From: Bosea sp. RAC05
Lineage (GTDB): Bacteria; Pseudomonadota; Alphaproteobacteria; Rhizobiales; Beijerinckiaceae
DNA: 64,000 nucleotides
Direction: 5' to 3'
Assembly: GCF_001713455.1 (NCBI RefSeq)
Contig: NZ_CP016464.1
Location: forward strand, 1,350,001-1,414,000
The position numbers were made by a program, and so were the translations under genes. This document shows, one piece after another, positions 53,010 to 61,686 of the stretch. Numbering within the stretch: position 1 is the first letter of the stretch; every line of letters starts with the position of its first letter. The notes under the pieces were generated by a model. The model did not search any database. It saw only the letters and a list, made by a program, of their open reading frames with translations, and was not told the DNA's origin.

Positions 53010-54647
53010 GTGAACCGTTTCGCCTGGCTCCTCGACCGGCTGGCCTATGAGCCGCGCCGCAATGCCAAGCTCGCGCTGATCGCGGATTACCTGCGCAGCA
53101 CGCCCGATCCCGACCGCGGTCTCGCCCTGGCGGCGATGACGGGCGGGCTCGTCTTTCCCAACGCCAAGGCCGGGCTCGTCCGGGCGCTGATCGCCGAGCG
53201 GACGGACCCGGTGCTGTTTGCACTCTCCTACGACTATGTCGGCGATCTCTCGGAGACGGTGGCGCTGATGTGGCCGGCGCGTCGGGGGGCGAACGACGTG
53301 CCCCATTTGCCGGACGTCGTCGAGGGCCTGCGTAGCGTCGGCAAGACCGAGTTGCCGCGCCTCGTCGCCTCCTGGCTCGACGCGCTCGACGAGACCGGCC
53401 GCTGGGCGCTGCTGAAGCTGATCACCGGCTCGCTGCGCATCGGCGTCTCCGCGCGCCTCGCGAAGACGGCGGCCGCCAGCCTCGGCGGCATCCCGGCCGA
53501 CGAGGTCGAGCAGGTCTGGCACGGGCTGGAGCCGCCCTATGCCACGCTCTTCGCCTGGCTGGAGGGCAGGGGCCCGCGGCCCGAGGCGACCGATCCTGCC
53601 CCCTTCCGGCCGGTGATGCTGTCGCACCCGATCGAGGACGGCGATTTCGAGAAGATGAACCCGGCCGAATTCCAGGCCGAGTGGAAATGGGACGGCATCC
53701 GCGTCCAGGCCGTCACCGGTACGCGGCCCGATGGCGAGCGCGTCACGCGTTTGTTCTCGCGGACCGGCGAGGACATCGCGGCCGCCTTCCCGGACGTGGT
53801 CGAGGCGCTGACGCTGGATGGCACGCTCGACGGCGAACTGCTGGTGCGGCGCGAGGCGGCAGTCCAGAGTTTCAACAGCCTGCAGCAGCGGCTCAACCGC
53901 AAGAGCGTGACGTCCAAGATGCTGCTCGAGCACCCCGCGCATATCCGCGCCTATGACCTGCTCGTCGATGGTGAGGACGATCTGCGCGAGCTGCCGCTCT
54001 CGGCGCGCCGGACGCGGCTGGAGGCTTTCGTGGCCCGCCTCGCCAGCCCGGTCGTCGACCTCTCCCCGCCGATCGCCTTCAGCGACTGGGAGTCGCTGGC
54101 CGCCGCGCGCGCCGACCCTGCGGCTGCGGGCGCCGGCGCCGATGCGGAAGCCGTCGAGGGCTGCATGATCAAGCGCCTCGATTCGCCTTATCTGCCGGGC
54201 CGCCCCAAGGGCCATTGGTGGAAGTGGAAACGCGAGGCCAGGCTCGTCGACTGCGTGCTGATGTATGCCCAGCGCGGCCACGGCAAGCGCTCGTCCTTCT
54301 ATTCGGATTTCACCTTCGGGGTCTGGCGCGCCGGTGAAGGCGGGGCGGACGAGCTGGTGCCGGTCGGCAAGGCCTATTTCGGCTTCACCGACGAGGAACT
54401 CGTCGAACTCGACCGTTATGTCCGCAAGCACACGCTCAACCGCTTCGGTCCCGTGCGCGAGGTCACGCATACGCGCGACAGCGGGCTCGTCTTCGAGGTC
54501 GCCTTCGAGGGGCTGCAGCGCTCGACGCGGCACAAGTCCGGCGTCGCCATGCGCTTTCCCCGCATCAGCCGGATTCGCTGGGACAAGCCCCCGCTCGAGG
54601 CCGACCGGATCGAGGCGCTGGAGGCGCTGCTGCCGCCGAATGGCTGA
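53010..54647 (+). CDS. ATP-dependent DNA ligase, ligase-associated repair module
   Basis: 545 residues from a GTG at 53010. The adenylation motif is EWKWDGIRVQ (KxDG), and the N-terminal domain (about 1-200) and C-terminal OB domain (around RYVRKHTLNRFG, here YVRKHTLNRFG) are normal for the bacterial LigB/cisplatin-repair-linked ATP-dependent ligase family. It seals nicks after processing by the exonuclease, PdeM and Lhr-type helicase encoded in the same region. All the usual motifs look intact. The GTG start fits the end of the preceding gap. Confidence 0.88.
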   Translation: MNRFAWLLDRLAYEPRRNAKLALIADYLRSTPDPDRGLALAAMTGGLVFPNAKAGLVRALIAERTDPVLFALSYDYVGDLSETVALMWPARRGANDVPHLPDVVEGLRSVGKTELPRLVASWLDALDETGRWALLKLITGSLRIGVSARLAKTAAASLGGIPADEVEQVWHGLEPPYATLFAWLEGRGPRPEATDPAPFRPVMLSHPIEDGDFEKMNPAEFQAEWKWDGIRVQAVTGTRPDGERVTRLFSRTGEDIAAAFPDVVEALTLDGTLDGELLVRREAAVQSFNSLQQRLNRKSVTSKMLLEHPAHIRAYDLLVDGEDDLRELPLSARRTRLEAFVARLASPVVDLSPPIAFSDWESLAAARADPAAAGAGADAEAVEGCMIKRLDSPYLPGRPKGHWWKWKREARLVDCVLMYAQRGHGKRSSFYSDFTFGVWRAGEGGADELVPVGKAYFGFTDEELVELDRYVRKHTLNRFGPVREVTHTRDSGLVFEVAFEGLQRSTRHKSGVAMRFPRISRIRWDKPPLEADRIEALEALLPPNG

Positions 54648-54763
54648 TTGCGCACCGGCACGCGATGGTTCACAGCCTGCCGGGTCGGCGGCCGCTCGCG
54701 CCGATGGCTTGAACCGGTGTCCGATTGAGGCACAATGCGGACCGGGCATGAGGATGGGATCCC

Positions 54764-55444
54764 ATGAAACGACAGCCGTCGACACGGATCGTCATCGCGG
54801 ATGATCATCCGCTCTTTCGTGGCGCGCTCCGGCAGGCGGTCTCGACCGCCCTCGAAGGCGCTGATGTCAGCGAGGTTGGCTCGCTGGAGGCGCTGACCGA
54901 AGCGCTGGACAGCGGCGGCGACGCCGATCTTGTCCTGCTCGATCTCACCATGCCGGGCGTGCAGGGCTTTTCCGGCCTGCTCTTCCTGCGGGCCGACCAT
55001 CCCGAGATCCCGGTCATCGTGGTCTCCGCCAATGACGACCCGGCCGTGATCCGCCGCTGCATCGAGTTCGGCGCGCTCGGATTCCTGCCCAAGACGGCCG
55101 ATGTCGAGCAGATGGGCGAAGCGATCCGGGCCGTGCTCGACGGCGGCGTCTGGACGCCGCCGGGGGTCGATCTGACGGCGCCCGTCGATGCCGAGACCGC
55201 GACGATGGTGCGCAACCTCTCGACGCTGACGCCGCAGCAGGTGCGCGTGCTGATGATGCTGTCCGAAGGGCTGCTGAACAAGCAGATCGCCTATGAGCTC
55301 GGCGTCTCCGAAGCGACGGTGAAAGCCCATGTCTCGGCGATCCTGACCAAGCTCGACGTCGACAGCCGCACCCAGGCCGTCATCGCCGCCGCCAAGATCG
55401 CCGGAACCGCCTGGGCCACGGCCGGGGCCTCCGCGACCTCCTGA
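54764..55444 (+). CDS. NarL/FixJ-type response regulator
   Basis: 226-residue response regulator with an N-terminal receiver (acidic IADDHPLFRGA, phospho-Asp in VLLDLTMPGVQG, Lys in PKTADVEQ) and a C-terminal LuxR helix-turn-helix (LTPQQVRVLMMLSEGLLN, then the recognition helix KQIAYELGVSEATVKAH). No histidine kinase lies beside it; the nearest kinase is at 60215 and its link is only a guess. GAGGATGGG precedes the ATG at 54764. Target genes unknown. Confidence 0.9.
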   Translation: MKRQPSTRIVIADDHPLFRGALRQAVSTALEGADVSEVGSLEALTEALDSGGDADLVLLDLTMPGVQGFSGLLFLRADHPEIPVIVVSANDDPAVIRRCIEFGALGFLPKTADVEQMGEAIRAVLDGGVWTPPGVDLTAPVDAETATMVRNLSTLTPQQVRVLMMLSEGLLNKQIAYELGVSEATVKAHVSAILTKLDVDSRTQAVIAAAKIAGTAWATAGASATS

Positions 55445-55527
55445 TCCGCGAGCGGGTTGACAGCCCGTTCAGCCGGGGTTCAACCATCCGGGCGCGTGAT
55501 GGGCGCGGATCGGGGACTTGCTTGACC

Positions 55528-55797
55528 ATGGCCAATGGCAGGATCGAACGCTTTCTCGGCGGCTCGCCGCTCGGCGTGCTCGTGCGGCTGCTCTTCATCT
55601 CGCTGCTGGTCGGGGCCGCCATGGCCTTTCTCGGCCTCTCGCCACGCGCCCTGTTCGAGGCCGCGGCGCGCTTCGTGCGCGCTCTCGGCGATCTCGGCTT
55701 CGGCGCCCTGAGCGAGGTCGGCCAGTGGATCATCGGCGGCGCGCTCCTCGTCGTGCCGCTCTGGCTGCTGTCGCGCCTGTTCGCCGCGCGCCGCTGA
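55528..55797 (+). CDS. DUF6460 small membrane protein
   Basis: 89 residues from the ATG at 55528. Two predicted membrane helices (VLVRLLFISLLVGAAMAFLG and WIIGGALLVVPLWLLSRLF) around a short polar loop. It matches the pattern I remember for DUF6460, a small protein widespread in Rhizobiales and of unknown function (SPLGVLVRLLFIS, GLSPRALFE). It is convergent with the ion-channel gene, whose stop is 3 nt away. No role can be given. Confidence 0.7.
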   Translation: MANGRIERFLGGSPLGVLVRLLFISLLVGAAMAFLGLSPRALFEAAARFVRALGDLGFGALSEVGQWIIGGALLVVPLWLLSRLFAARR

Positions 55798-55799
55798 GG

Positions 55800-56867
55800 T
55801 CAGCCCGGCAGCGCCCGTAGCGCGGCCCCGAGGCACACGATCAGCATGATGGCCGGCAGGGCCCAGCGCAGATGCAGGCGCAAGGCCGCCGCCTCGCCGC
55901 TCCAGCGGCCCTGCGGGCGGGCGATGGCCACCGCCAGCACGATCTCGAACATCAGCACGGCGACGAGATAGAGGTAGCCGAGCGAGATCATCTCGGCGAT
56001 CGGGGTGTTCAGCGAGATCGAGCCCGGAAAGCTCGATTCGAAGGTGAAGCTGATCGCCGCCAGCGCGAGCAGCGACGAGAAGATCAGCCCACCCTTGTCC
56101 TGCTCCTTGAGCCCGGGCGACCACAGCACGAAGAGCGACACCGCCAGCACCGCCATGATCGGCACGAAGACGCGCAGGATGTAGCGCTGGGCGTCGCGCG
56201 CCATGGTGACGGTGGCGTTCAGGCGCGAATAGGAACGCGCGTTCCAGCCCATCGCCAGGTCGTTGGAAAAGCGCAGGCCGAGCGGGCGCCAGTCGACGAC
56301 CGACGGCGTGGCGTCGACGCCCGAGAACTGCCGGTCGGCCTCGGTGGTGACGATCACCGCCTCCTGCTGCGGATAGCGCGGCAGGGACAGCGACAGCGTC
56401 AGCCGCTGCTGGTCGAAGGGAAAGGCGTCCATGTTCATGCGGAAGCGGAAGTCGCTCTCGAACCGCTCGATCAGCATGACCTCGCCATGGGCGTGGACCG
56501 ACAGCGCGACGCTGCGCGAATCCTTGTCGCCGATCTGGTTGTCGAGCGTCAGCCCGGGCGTCCAGATCGTCTTCAGATACTCGTCCGCCTCGTCCCCGAC
56601 CCGGTCGTCGCGGGCGAGGCCACGCGCGATCGCGTCGAAGGCCAGGCGAGGGTCCTGCCAGCGCTGCGTCAGTTCGACCTGGAGGCGCCCCTGGCCGGCG
56701 ACCTCCTTGATCTCGAGCACGTTGAGCACGCGCAGCGCGACCCGCACCCGCACCGGCAACTCCACTCCCTGCGGCAGCGTCGTGCGGGCGCCGGGCGCGG
56801 CGTCTTCGGCGGGGGCCATCCCCGCTGAGGCGAGCAGCAGCAGGGCGATCAGGACGAGCCGTCGCAT
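55800..56867 (-). CDS. Pentameric ligand-gated ion channel (Cys-loop family, bacterial)
   Basis: 355 residues from the ATG at 56865-56867 with a Sec signal peptide (MRRLVLIALLLLASAGMAPA). This is a bacterial pLGIC, a relative of GLIC and ELIC. The extracellular domain contains the Pro-loop FPFDQQRL (149-156) without the eukaryotic cysteines. The membrane part has M1 (about 229-250), M2 (about 259-277), M3 (about 290-314) and M4 (about 334-351). By my alignment to GLIC, M2 has S264 at 6' and L267 at 9', with D257 at -1', which suggests cation selectivity. It is translationally coupled to the Cache gene upstream (TGATG). Confidence 0.88.
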   Translation of the reverse strand: MRRLVLIALLLLASAGMAPAEDAAPGARTTLPQGVELPVRVRVALRVLNVLEIKEVAGQGRLQVELTQRWQDPRLAFDAIARGLARDDRVGDEADEYLKTIWTPGLTLDNQIGDKDSRSVALSVHAHGEVMLIERFESDFRFRMNMDAFPFDQQRLTLSLSLPRYPQQEAVIVTTEADRQFSGVDATPSVVDWRPLGLRFSNDLAMGWNARSYSRLNATVTMARDAQRYILRVFVPIMAVLAVSLFVLWSPGLKEQDKGGLIFSSLLALAAISFTFESSFPGSISLNTPIAEMISLGYLYLVAVLMFEIVLAVAIARPQGRWSGEAAALRLHLRWALPAIMLIVCLGAALRALPG

Positions 56868-57832
56868 CACGCCTCGCGCCGCCGGCGGGCCAGGACGAGG
56901 AAGCCGACGAAGGCCAGGATGCCGCCGCAGAGCGCGATGACCCAGAGTTCCGTCATCAGCCGCCGCCAGTCCGAGCCGGGCTCCTGCTTGAGCATGATCG
57001 CCATGCCGATCAGCCGGCCGGAGAAGTCCACCAGCGGCTGGGCCATGACACCGTAGGACTGGCCGTCGATGCGCCGCGTGCCGATCTCGACATCGCGCAC
57101 GGGCCGGGTCGGAAAGGCCCGCAGGAAACGGCCGAAGAGCATCTCGTCGGTCGCCGCCATCAGGGTGAGATCGCCGACCGAGGGCAGCTTCGGGTCCAGC
57201 GCGACGCCGCTCAGCGACGAGGCCGCCACCACCGCGATGTCCGTATTGGTCGCGGTCTTCACCAGATCGAGCAGCGGCCGGATGTCGAGCCCGGCCTCGA
57301 CGCTGCCGGTGAGGGTGCCGTCCTGCTCGACGGGCGCGACGCCGCGGATGCCGATGCCCGCGATCCCGATCTCGACCCCGGTCTGCGCCCGTCGCAACCG
57401 ATTGGCGGCGACGACCATGGCGCGGAAGCCGGAGATGTCGTCGCCATGCTGCTCCGGCCGGTGCATGCGCAGCAGGTAGCGCAGATCCGGCGAGTGATAG
57501 CCGAAGATCTGCACGCTCGCCTGGCGGCTGAGATATTGGTAGGCGTCCTTCGAGAGGGCTTGCAGGCGGGCCCGGTCGCCGGCCGCCAGCGCCTCGCGGA
57601 TCTGCGGATTGCGCGCGAAGGTTTCCGCCAGCGCCAGTGAGAACTTCGCGGCCTGGTCGAAATTGGTGTCGAGCAGCGACCCGACGAGACGCATCTGTGC
57701 CGCACGGTCGCGGTCCGCCACCCGCTCGACGCTGTCGTGCTGGTGCCAGAGCATGGCCCCGAGAATGAGCGTGATCAGCAGGGCGGGCGCGAACGCGCTC
57801 GCCGCGAGCGTCTTCCAGTCGAGTTTCGGCAA
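56867..57832 (-). CDS. Membrane-anchored double-Cache sensor protein without output domain
   Basis: 321 residues with the start placed at a TTG at 57830-57832; a TTG at 57940 would add 36 Pro-rich residues and is less likely. The protein has a membrane helix (LAASAFAPALLITLILGAML), an extracytoplasmic domain of about 240 residues, and a second helix near the end (WVIALCGGILAFVGFLVLA), followed by only RRRREA. The domain has the dCache_3-like pattern (VQIFGYHSPDLRYLLRMHRP, GVAPVEQDGTLTGSVEAGLD). No kinase, GGDEF or MCP part follows. Its stop and the channel start share one base, so it is co-translated with the ligand-gated channel. Confidence 0.78.
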   Translation of the reverse strand: MPKLDWKTLAASAFAPALLITLILGAMLWHQHDSVERVADRDRAAQMRLVGSLLDTNFDQAAKFSLALAETFARNPQIREALAAGDRARLQALSKDAYQYLSRQASVQIFGYHSPDLRYLLRMHRPEQHGDDISGFRAMVVAANRLRRAQTGVEIGIAGIGIRGVAPVEQDGTLTGSVEAGLDIRPLLDLVKTATNTDIAVVAASSLSGVALDPKLPSVGDLTLMAATDEMLFGRFLRAFPTRPVRDVEIGTRRIDGQSYGVMAQPLVDFSGRLIGMAIMLKQEPGSDWRRLMTELWVIALCGGILAFVGFLVLARRRREA

Positions 57833-57973
57833 GGCCAGGCCCTTCGCTATCCAGCCGCTCCGAGGCGGCGATGACGGCGGCAGGCATCTCGCGGCACAGG
57901 GTGCGTCAGGCCCGATAGGCCAGGTCGGCGGCGGCGGCAAGAGGCCGCAGCCGGGATCGCCGCCTCGGAGCAG

Positions 57974-59062
57974 CTAGAGTCCCTTTCCGGCCGCGATGGC
58001 GGCGGCATCGCGCCCGACCAGGGCGGCGAGCTTCGGCAGCCCGGCCCGACGTGCCTCAGCCGCGAGGCCGGCCTTGACCGTCTTCACCAGCCCCGGCCCC
58101 TGGAAGACCATCGCGGAATAGAACTGCACGAGATCGGCCCCGGCGCGGATCTTGGCGAAGGCGGTTTCCGCCGAGTCGATGCCGCCGACGCCGATGAGCG
58201 GGAACTGGCGTTCGACCCGCAGGAAGGCCTCGGCGAGCAGGCGCGTCGAGGCCTCGAAGAGCGGCTTGCCGGAGAGGCCGCCGGTCTCCGTCTTCGCCGG
58301 GCTGCGCAGGCTGGCTGGGCGCGCGATGGTGGTGTTGGAGACGATCAGCCCGTCGATATGGCGGCGCCGGGCCACCGCGATCATGCCGTCGAGTTCCGGC
58401 AGGGTGAGGTCGGGCGCGATCTTCAAGAGCATCGGCGTCGGTCGCCCGCCCGCCGCCGCCTCGTCGCGCGCCTCGATCGCCCGGGCGATCAGGTCGTCGA
58501 GCGCCGCTTCCGCCTGCAGGTCGCGCAGGCCCGGCGTATTGGGCGAGGAGACGTTGACGGTGACGAAATCGGTGAGCGGCGCGAGCCTGCGCGTCAGCAC
58601 CGCATAATCCGCCGCGCGGTCGGCTGATTCCTTGTTGGCGCCGAGATTGACGCCGACGATGCCGCCGCGCGCACGCCGGGCCGCCAGCCGCTGCGCCACG
58701 GCCTCCATACCGTCGCTGTTGAGACCGTAGCGGTTGATCACGGCGGCGTCCTCGACCAGTCGAAACACGCGCGGCCTGGGGTTGCCGGGCTGGGGCAGGG
58801 GCGTGACGCCGCCGACCTCGACGAAGCCGAAGCCCAGGCCGAGTGCCCCGTCCACCGCCTCGGCATGCTTGTCGAAGCCCGCCGCGAGACCGACCGGATT
58901 GGAGAAGGACAGCCCGAAGGCTTCGGTGGCGAGCACCGGATCATCCGGGGCCGGCCGAAGCGAGGGCGCGGCCGCCAGCGCCGCGACCGTCAGCCGGTGG
59001 GCGGTCTCGGCATCCATCTTGTGGATCAGCGGCCGGGCGAGGTTGAACAGGGAGCCGATCAC
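57974..59062 (-). CDS. pyrD: Dihydroorotate dehydrogenase (quinone), class 2
   Basis: 362-residue membrane-associated flavoprotein that oxidises dihydroorotate to orotate in pyrimidine biosynthesis and passes electrons to quinone. The N-terminal amphipathic segment and [18 protein letters not shown] region (here [19 protein letters not shown]) are typical of class 2. The catalytic Ser is in [12 protein letters not shown], and the FMN site includes [10 protein letters not shown] and [12 protein letters not shown]. It overlaps the DUF952 gene by 4 nt. Normal length; housekeeping function. Confidence 0.95.
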   Translation of the reverse strand: MIGSLFNLARPLIHKMDAETAHRLTVAALAAAPSLRPAPDDPVLATEAFGLSFSNPVGLAAGFDKHAEAVDGALGLGFGFVEVGGVTPLPQPGNPRPRVFRLVEDAAVINRYGLNSDGMEAVAQRLAARRARGGIVGVNLGANKESADRAADYAVLTRRLAPLTDFVTVNVSSPNTPGLRDLQAEAALDDLIARAIEARDEAAAGGRPTPMLLKIAPDLTLPELDGMIAVARRRHIDGLIVSNTTIARPASLRSPAKTETGGLSGKPLFEASTRLLAEAFLRVERQFPLIGVGGIDSAETAFAKIRAGADLVQFYSAMVFQGPGLVKTVKAGLAAEARRAGLPKLAALVGRDAAAIAAGKGL

Positions 59063-59403
59063 GCGACGTCCTCCGGAATGAGGTGGGCGCCATTCGGCCT
59101 CAGGGCGAGCGGCGCCACCCAGCGCACGTCCCGCGTCCCGAGCGGCGCGTAGAGATGCGGGAACAAGTCGCCGCCCCGCGAGGGCTCGTAGCGCAGCGCC
59201 GCGCCGAGCTTGTCATCCTCGACCGCGATCAGGAGCAGATCCTGCTGACCGGCGAAATGCTTCGCCACGGTCTCGCGGAGCTGGGCGCCGGTCGAGAAGT
59301 GGATGTAGCCGTCGCTGAGATCGATGGCGGCGCCGTCGAAGCGCCCTTCGGCTTCGGCCGCGCGCCACAGGCTGTCGGGGCAGATCTTGTAGATGAGCGG
59401 CAC
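59059..59403 (-). CDS. DUF952 family protein
   Basis: 114 residues from a GTG at 59401-59403, preferred because the extra 34 residues of the longer frame to 59505 look unconserved. The family pattern is plain: [15 protein letters not shown], then [15 protein letters not shown] and [13 protein letters not shown]952 proteins are related to glutathione S-transferase-like or ADP-ribose-binding folds in some accounts, but their activity is unknown. It overlaps pyrD by 4 nt and is co-transcribed with it. Confidence 0.85.
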   Translation of the reverse strand: MPLIYKICPDSLWRAAEAEGRFDGAAIDLSDGYIHFSTGAQLRETVAKHFAGQQDLLLIAVEDDKLGAALRYEPSRGGDLFPHLYAPLGTRDVRWVAPLALRPNGAHLIPEDVA

Positions 59404-59511
59404 GGGCGACCTCGGCGGATGGTGGCTGCGGGACGGCTTAGCGGCTGTCAGGAGGCTTCGCCAATTTTTATCGCTGCCCGGGTCAAAATCAGATTGAAGT
59501 CTCATGGATTA

Positions 59512-59536
59512 GGGGATATTTCCTATCGTTATCCCC
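59512..59536. promoter_or_regulatory. Candidate operator of the S24 repressor
   Basis: GGGGATA (59512-59518) and TATCCCC (59530-59536) form a 7-nt inverted repeat around an 11-nt spacer, 33 nt before the S24 repressor GTG at 59570. Such half-sites are usual for dimeric phage-type or LexA-like repressors, so this may be its autoregulatory site. Confidence 0.45.
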
Positions 59537-59569
59537 GGCTGACGGCAACATCCCTGCGAGGCGCACGCG

Positions 59570-60199
59570 GTGCTCTCCCACGATCAGATCTGGACCGCGA
59601 TCGACGCGCTCGCCCAGCGCTATGGCTTCACCGCCTCGGGCCTGGCCCGCAAGGCCGGCCTCGACGCCACGACCTTCAACCGCTCCAAGCGCATCGGGCC
59701 CGACGGGCGCGAGCGCTGGCCCTCGACCGAATCGATCGCCAAGATCCTGGCCGCCACGGGCGCCTCGCTCGAGGAGTTCATGAGCGTGGTGATGCGGCGC
59801 GGCGCGGCGCCCTCGCGCACGATCCCGCTGATCGGCTTCGCCCAGGCGGGCTCCGGCGGTTTCTTCGACGATGGCGGCTTTCCGGTGGGCACGGGCTGGG
59901 AGGAGGTCGCCTTCCCGGGCGTCGCCGACGAGAAGGCCTATGCGCTGGAGATCTCCGGCGATTCGATGCTGCCGCTCTACCGCGACGGCGACACCATCAT
60001 CGTCTCGCCGACGGCGACCGTGCGGCGCGGCGACCGCGTCGTCGTCAAGACCGTCGAGGGTGAGGTCCTCGCCAAGCAGCTCAAGCGCCAGACCGCGAAG
60101 ACCGTCGAGCTCGCCTCGCTCAACCCCGAGCATGGCGACCGCGTGCTGCCCCTTGCGGAGATCGCCTTCATGGCGCGGGTGATCTGGGCGAGCCAGTAG
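59570..60199 (+). CDS. S24/LexA-like helix-turn-helix repressor
   Basis: 209 residues from a GTG at 59570. The N-terminal helix-turn-helix is around FTASGLARKAGLDATTFNRS. The C-terminal S24 peptidase domain carries the catalytic Ser in ISGDSMLPLYRDGD and a Lys in VVKTVEGEVLAKQL. An AQAG sequence near residue 92 could be a self-cleavage site. Family members include LexA, phage CI and stress-responsive repressors, which inactivate themselves when RecA is activated. Not associated with any phage gene here. Its target, apart from itself, is unknown. Confidence 0.85.
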   Translation: MLSHDQIWTAIDALAQRYGFTASGLARKAGLDATTFNRSKRIGPDGRERWPSTESIAKILAATGASLEEFMSVVMRRGAAPSRTIPLIGFAQAGSGGFFDDGGFPVGTGWEEVAFPGVADEKAYALEISGDSMLPLYRDGDTIIVSPTATVRRGDRVVVKTVEGEVLAKQLKRQTAKTVELASLNPEHGDRVLPLAEIAFMARVIWASQ

Positions 60200-60214
60200 T
60201 TCGGGCTGGGTCTC

Positions 60215-61675
60215 TCAGGCGCTGGCCGACCGGGGCGCCGGCAGCGTCACCTTGAACACGGCGCCTGTCTCGGACGGCTCCAGCGCGATCATGCCGCCAT
60301 GCAGCCGCACCAGCTCGGCCGCGATGGCGAGCCCGAGCCCCGTTCCCCCCGGCGTCACCGAGCCACGGAAGGCCTGGAAAAGGTTGGCCCGTGCCCGCTC
60401 GGGCACGCCCGGGCCGTTATCGGCGACGCGCAGGACGACCGAGCCGTTGTCGCGCTCGGCCCGCACGGCCAGCATCGGCCTCAGCCCGGCTTCCGCGCCG
60501 GCCTGTGTCAGCGCCTGAACCGAATTGCGCATCAGGTTGAGCAGGACGCGCGCCATCTGGTCGGGATCGCAGGGGGCGACCAGATCGCTCGGGACCTCGT
60601 TGGCGAAGCTGACCAGCGCCGCCTCGGCGAGGCCCAGCATCTCGGCCTGCTCGGCCACGAGCTGGCGCAGGGCCACGTCCTTCAGCACGGGAGTGGCCTC
60701 GGCCGCCCGGCCATAGGCCAGCGTCGCCTGGCAGAAGTCGATCGCGCGCCCGAGTGTCGCGATCAGCCGCGGCGCGAAGCTCTTGATCTTGGCGTCGCGG
60801 GTCTCGGTCAGCCGGTCCGACATGAGTTGGGCGGCAGCCAGCATGTTGCGCAGGTCGTGGTTGATCTTGCTGACCGCGAGCCCGAGCTCGGCCAGATGTT
60901 TCTTGGTCCGCAACTCGCCCGCCAGCGTCATCTGCATCCGCGCCAGTGCGCGCTGCGCCTCGCCGATCTCGTCGGCCCGTTGCGTCGGCTCGATGATCCG
61001 GTGCGGATTCTCCGGGTCGATCTCGAATTCCATGACGTTGGCGGCGAGCTGGCGGATCGGGCCGACGATCATCCAGTTGAGCGCGAGATAGACGGCGACC
61101 GCCGTCAGCCCCGAGATGATCAGCGAGATCACCAGCAGATTGCCCGAGAATTTCAGCAGCGCGTGCCGCAGTGGTGCTTCGTCGATAACGATCTCGACGA
61201 AATCGGCCCCGCCGACCGCCTCGCCGATGACGCGGATCGGCATCTGCGCCGGCGGCATCACCAGCGTTTCCAGCGCGTCGCCGATCGCCTCGGCCCAGCC
61301 CATGCTGCGCAGGTCGACCGTGCGGGAGACCGCCGCGGGCGGCATCGAATCGAGGCTGAGCAGCCGCCTCGCACCGCCGACGCGCGCCGCGATCGCGCGG
61401 GCGCCGACGCCCATCAGCAGGCGGTTCTCGCTGCCCTCCGGCAGGCCGTCCTGCGGCGCCCCCTCCAGCACCAGCACGGCGATCTGCGCCGCCGCGAGCC
61501 GGTCGTTGAGCCAGTTGCGCCGGAAATTGGCGACGGAGGGCAGGTAGATCAGCACCTCCGCCAGCATGACGAACAGCACCGTCAGGACGAGCAGCTTGGC
61601 GGACAGGCCGAGCCGCGTCAGCCCGCGCGGCAGGCTGATCGAGATCTGTTCCCTGTCGGGCAACTGAGGCTGCAT
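60215..61675 (-). CDS. Sensor histidine kinase, orphan
   Basis: 486-residue membrane sensor kinase. Two helices (around LLVLTVLFVMLAEVLIYLP and LLVISLIISGLTAVAVYLAL) enclose a periplasmic region of about 120 residues. A HAMP follows, and the phospho-His is in ISKINHDLRNML (here SKINHDLRNML). The ATPase domain has LMRNSVQALTQAG, DNGPGVP and GGTGLGL. No response regulator is next to it; the NarL-type regulator at 54764 is 5 kb away, in opposite orientation. Signal unknown. All catalytic motifs look intact. Confidence 0.88.
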   Translation of the reverse strand: MQPQLPDREQISISLPRGLTRLGLSAKLLVLTVLFVMLAEVLIYLPSVANFRRNWLNDRLAAAQIAVLVLEGAPQDGLPEGSENRLLMGVGARAIAARVGGARRLLSLDSMPPAAVSRTVDLRSMGWAEAIGDALETLVMPPAQMPIRVIGEAVGGADFVEIVIDEAPLRHALLKFSGNLLVISLIISGLTAVAVYLALNWMIVGPIRQLAANVMEFEIDPENPHRIIEPTQRADEIGEAQRALARMQMTLAGELRTKKHLAELGLAVSKINHDLRNMLAAAQLMSDRLTETRDAKIKSFAPRLIATLGRAIDFCQATLAYGRAAEATPVLKDVALRQLVAEQAEMLGLAEAALVSFANEVPSDLVAPCDPDQMARVLLNLMRNSVQALTQAGAEAGLRPMLAVRAERDNGSVVLRVADNGPGVPERARANLFQAFRGSVTPGGTGLGLAIAAELVRLHGGMIALEPSETGAVFKVTLPAPRSASA

Positions 61676-61686
61676 CGATCCCGAAC

